Positions 30,274-32,478 of a stretch of DNA of 32,478 bases are shown one piece after another; position 1 is the first letter of the stretch, and every line of letters begins with the position of its first letter. The notes under the pieces were generated by a model, which was not told the origin of the DNA, did no database searches, and saw nothing but the letters and a program-made list of their open reading frames with translations. The position numbers were made by a program, and so were the translations under genes. This stretch comes from Anaerolineae bacterium (GTDB taxonomy: Bacteria > Chloroflexota > Anaerolineae > DRVO01), in assembly GCA_012719195.1 (NCBI GenBank), contig JAAYAV010000201.1:1-32478 (forward strand), given 5' to 3'.

Positions 30274-31989
30274 GTGTCCAATCGACGCCTGCTGCTCACC
30301 GCCATCCTGGTGGCGGTGAGCTTGGCATTAGCCCTGGCGCCCATACCCGCCCTGGCCGAAGGGGAGACGGTGCACGTCGTCACCTGGGGCGAGACGTTGA
30401 GCAGCATCGCCGAACGCTACAACGTGTCGCTGGAGGAGCTGTTGCGGGTTAACGCCCTGCCCAACGCTCACTTGATCCAGGCTGGGCAAGTGCTGGTGAT
30501 CCCCACCGGGCAGCCGACGGAGGCACCCGCCGCACCGGTGCCGCCCTCCGGATCCGGCCGCACCCACGTGGTGAGCTTCGGCGAGTCGCTCTTCGCTATT
30601 GCCCTCAACTATGGCGTAGACATGTACGAGCTGGCTGCGGCCAACGGCATCGCAAACCCCGATATCATCCGACCGGGTCAGACTCTGATCATCCCTGGCC
30701 AAGGCGCGCCCACGGATGCGCCGCCCCCTGCGGAGCCGCCCCCACCTGGGGCACCCGCCGCGTCGCGTCAGCACGTGGTCAGCTATGGGGAGACCCTCAT
30801 CGGCATCGCGCTGCAGTACGGTGTCTCCCTAGATCGGATCAGCGCCGTGAACGGCATCACCAACCCCTCGCTGATCTACCCCGGTCAGACGCTGCAGATC
30901 CCATCTGCCGATGGAAGCGGTAACGGGACCACCCTGCCCCAACCCACACCGACCGAAGCGCCGGTACCGGTAGCCGGGAGCGCTGCACCGGGCGTCTGCG
31001 TCCACGCCGTACACCAGGACACCAACGCCGTCATGGACGCCGTCCAGGGCCTCAACTTCGGTTGGATCAAGCAGCAGGTGGAGTGGAAGATCATCGAGCC
31101 CTCCAAGGGCGACATCCGCTGGGACATGCTGGACCCGGTGGTCAACGCAGCCGCCGAGCGCGGTCTCAACGTGCTCTTCAGCGTCGTCAAGGCCCCCATC
31201 TGGGCCCGCCCCGCCGACAGCGACCTCACAGTGGACGGTCCGCCCACCCATCCCGGCGACTATGCAGACTTCGTTGGCGCCCTTGCCGCCCGATATCAGG
31301 GACGGGTACAGGCCTACGAGATCTGGAATGAGCAGAACCTCTGGTACGAGTGGGGCGGCAAGGGAAGGCTCTCCGCCGGGGAGTACGTCGAGTTGTTGCG
31401 CGTCGCTCACGACAGGATCAAGGCCACCGATCCGGCCGCGCTGGTGATCAGCGGAGGCCTGACACCAACCGGCGTCAATGACGGCTACCTGGCCTTCGAC
31501 GACGTGCACTACCTCGGGCAGATGTACGCTGCCGGCGCCGCCAACTACTTCGACGTACTGGGCGCGCACCCCAGCGGCTACAACAATCCGCCCGATGACA
31601 CGCCCTCCCATAACAGCACCGACACAACCGAGTTCAAGGGGCACTGGAGCTTCTACTACCGTCGCTACGAGCAACTCCGTGACGTCATGGCCCTGCACGG
31701 AGACGGCCACAAGCAGATGTGGTTCACTGAGTTCGGCTGGTCCTCTCAGGAGGAGCCGCCCTTGGGCTACGAGTACGCCGCTGACAACTCCGAGGATGAG
31801 CAAGCCCGCTACCTCCTGCGAGCCTTCGAGATGGCACGGCAGCAGGGCTATGTTGGCGTGATGTTCGTCTGGAACCTGAACTTCGCCTCCGTGGCCGGCT
31901 CCGCCGATGAGAAGGCCGGCTTCAGCATCGTCCGCGCCGATGGCTACCCGCGCCCGGCCTACCTGGCGCTGGCCGCCATGCCCCGCTAG
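30274..31989 (+). CDS. secreted protein with three LysM domains and a clan GH-A glycosidase domain
   Basis: From GTG 30274 the protein has 571 residues with a clear signal peptide (SNRRLLLTAILVAVSLALALAPIPALA, cut near residue 29). Three LysM repeats follow (about 31-78, 94-140, 166-212), joined by Pro/Ala-rich linkers. They bind peptidoglycan or chitin-like chains. The rest (about 240-571) is a TIM-barrel hydrolase resembling GH5/GH39-type enzymes. Acid/base Glu353 is in IWNEQN and nucleophile Glu486 is in FTEFGWSS. The frame is open back to 30211, giving a longer charged leader (ATG at 30220), but GTG 30274 gives a standard signal peptide. No good ribosome site is seen for either. It may act on cell-wall or surface polysaccharide. 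The sugar specificity is not determinable. Confidence 0.88.
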   Translation: MSNRRLLLTAILVAVSLALALAPIPALAEGETVHVVTWGETLSSIAERYNVSLEELLRVNALPNAHLIQAGQVLVIPTGQPTEAPAAPVPPSGSGRTHVVSFGESLFAIALNYGVDMYELAAANGIANPDIIRPGQTLIIPGQGAPTDAPPPAEPPPPGAPAASRQHVVSYGETLIGIALQYGVSLDRISAVNGITNPSLIYPGQTLQIPSADGSGNGTTLPQPTPTEAPVPVAGSAAPGVCVHAVHQDTNAVMDAVQGLNFGWIKQQVEWKIIEPSKGDIRWDMLDPVVNAAAERGLNVLFSVVKAPIWARPADSDLTVDGPPTHPGDYADFVGALAARYQGRVQAYEIWNEQNLWYEWGGKGRLSAGEYVELLRVAHDRIKATDPAALVISGGLTPTGVNDGYLAFDDVHYLGQMYAAGAANYFDVLGAHPSGYNNPPDDTPSHNSTDTTEFKGHWSFYYRRYEQLRDVMALHGDGHKQMWFTEFGWSSQEEPPLGYEYAADNSEDEQARYLLRAFEMARQQGYVGVMFVWNLNFASVAGSADEKAGFSIVRADGYPRPAYLALAAMPR

Positions 31990-31996
31990 GCCCGCA

Positions 31997-32478
31997 ATGC
32001 GACTTCGCTGCCTACACCAAGCCGTCGCGATAGCGCTGGCGCTGCTCACGTTAGGCCTGGCCGCCTGCTCTCCGTCGGCCAGGCCTACCCCGGCTCCGAT
32101 CGGCCTGTCCGGACGACTTCTGCCTCCCTACAACGAGGGGGCGCTGGCCGACGCCGCGCGGCCCAGCCAGCGCGTCGCCGCGCCGGTGGCAACCGCCGCT
32201 CCCATGGTCGTCGTCGAGCCGACTGCAGTGCCCAAGCAGGACCGCGTCAATGTCCTGCTCCTCGGCGTGGATGAGCGCGAGACCTGGAGCGAGGGACCCC
32301 CACGCACCGATGCCCTCATGCTTGCTTCCGCTGATCCTGCGACGGGCCAGGTCTCAGTCCTGTCTCTGCCCCGAGACCTGTGGGTGAGCATCCCCGGCTT
32401 CGGTCCAGAGCGCATCAACGTCGCCTACCGGGTCGCCGAAATGACCGCGCCCGGCACCGGACCGGACACAGCCGCCGC
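31997..32478 (+). CDS. LytR-CpsA-Psr (LCP) family lipoprotein, 3' end outside window
   Basis: LCP proteins transfer undecaprenyl-linked glycans to peptidoglycan. The 160 visible codons give a signal peptide ending in lipobox LAAC (Cys near residue 24), a Pro/Ala-rich spacer, and the start of the LCP domain: VNVLLLGVDERE, RTDALMLASADPATGQVSVLSLPRDLWVSIPGFG, RINVAY. The RTD and SLPRD motifs contain residues that bind the pyrophosphate lipid in known LCP structures. The frame runs open to the last base. It starts 7 bases after the glycosidase gene. Together with the upstream glycosyltransferases, flippase and sortase it supports a wall-attached glycan. Confidence 0.92.
   Translation, partial: MRLRCLHQAVAIALALLTLGLAACSPSARPTPAPIGLSGRLLPPYNEGALADAARPSQRVAAPVATAAPMVVVEPTAVPKQDRVNVLLLGVDERETWSEGPPRTDALMLASADPATGQVSVLSLPRDLWVSIPGFGPERINVAYRVAEMTAPGTGPDTAA
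32052..32087 (+). repeat. 11-bp perfect inverted repeat spanning the LCP lipobox codons
   Basis: TAGGCCTGGCC (32052-32062) and GGCCAGGCCTA (32077-32087) are perfect complements around a 14-base loop containing the lipobox Cys codon. In the mRNA this would form a strong hairpin about 55 bases into the coding sequence. No T-run follows, so it is not a typical terminator. Confidence 0.6.

Noticed and set aside
30829..32049. 406-codon minus-strand frame across the LysM-glycosidase gene
   Set aside because: It covers a real secreted enzyme with catalytic motifs on the other strand and shows no domain of its own.

Overview
The window is 32.5 kb of GC-rich bacterial DNA, almost fully coding, with nearly every gene on the + strand. 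It looks like a Chloroflexota (Anaerolineae-like) genome fragment. This is an inference from the gene mix: a TGS-type uridine kinase-like protein, class D-like sortase, LysM-plus-glycosidase protein, LCP protein, FtsZ without an adjacent ftsA, and many TTG/GTG starts. There is no rRNA or marker gene to confirm it. I see no tRNA, rRNA, CRISPR array, transposase or prophage gene.

Layout. (1) 1-1703: 3' part of a sugar-phosphate isomerase/epimerase, convergent with an EamA transporter across a 12-bp-stem terminator. (2) 1925-3710: a uridine kinase-like gene with its own terminator. (3) 3713-14400: a long operon running prfA, prmC, tsaC-like, rpiB, a membrane protein, three glycosyltransferases (GT4, GT9, GT26), split HldE-type heptose kinase and nucleotidyltransferase genes, murJ, sortase and a small membrane protein. 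Most junctions overlap or nearly touch. It joins translation housekeeping to envelope glycan assembly. (4) 14435-20508: a sigma-54 block with an unusual rpoN carrying a zinc-ribbon insert, a sensor histidine kinase with an extracytoplasmic solute-binding-like domain, an NtrC-type activator, a stand-alone receiver protein and a small two-helix membrane protein. (5) 20520-28200: a 2073-residue TPR protein overlapping a caspase-fold (peptidase C25-like) cysteine protease. (6) 28242-32478: a coiled-coil protein, ftsZ, a small unknown protein, a secreted triple-LysM glycosidase, and the 5' part of an LCP (LytR-CpsA-Psr) lipoprotein.

How the parts may connect. Three sequences match the sigma-54 -24/-12 consensus. 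One lies before rpoN itself (14435-14450) and one before the receiver gene (19723-19738). The third is inside the 3' end of the protease gene, upstream of the coiled-coil/ftsZ pair (28036-28051), and shares a 15-base core with the rpoN site. The activator has GSYSGA where GAFTGA is usual, and the sigma factor has a glutamine-poor region I. This suggests a co-adapted, self-contained sigma-54 circuit controlling a receiver / membrane protein / giant TPR / caspase-like protease module and perhaps cell division. That module is the best candidate here for an undescribed system, but its function is not known from sequence.
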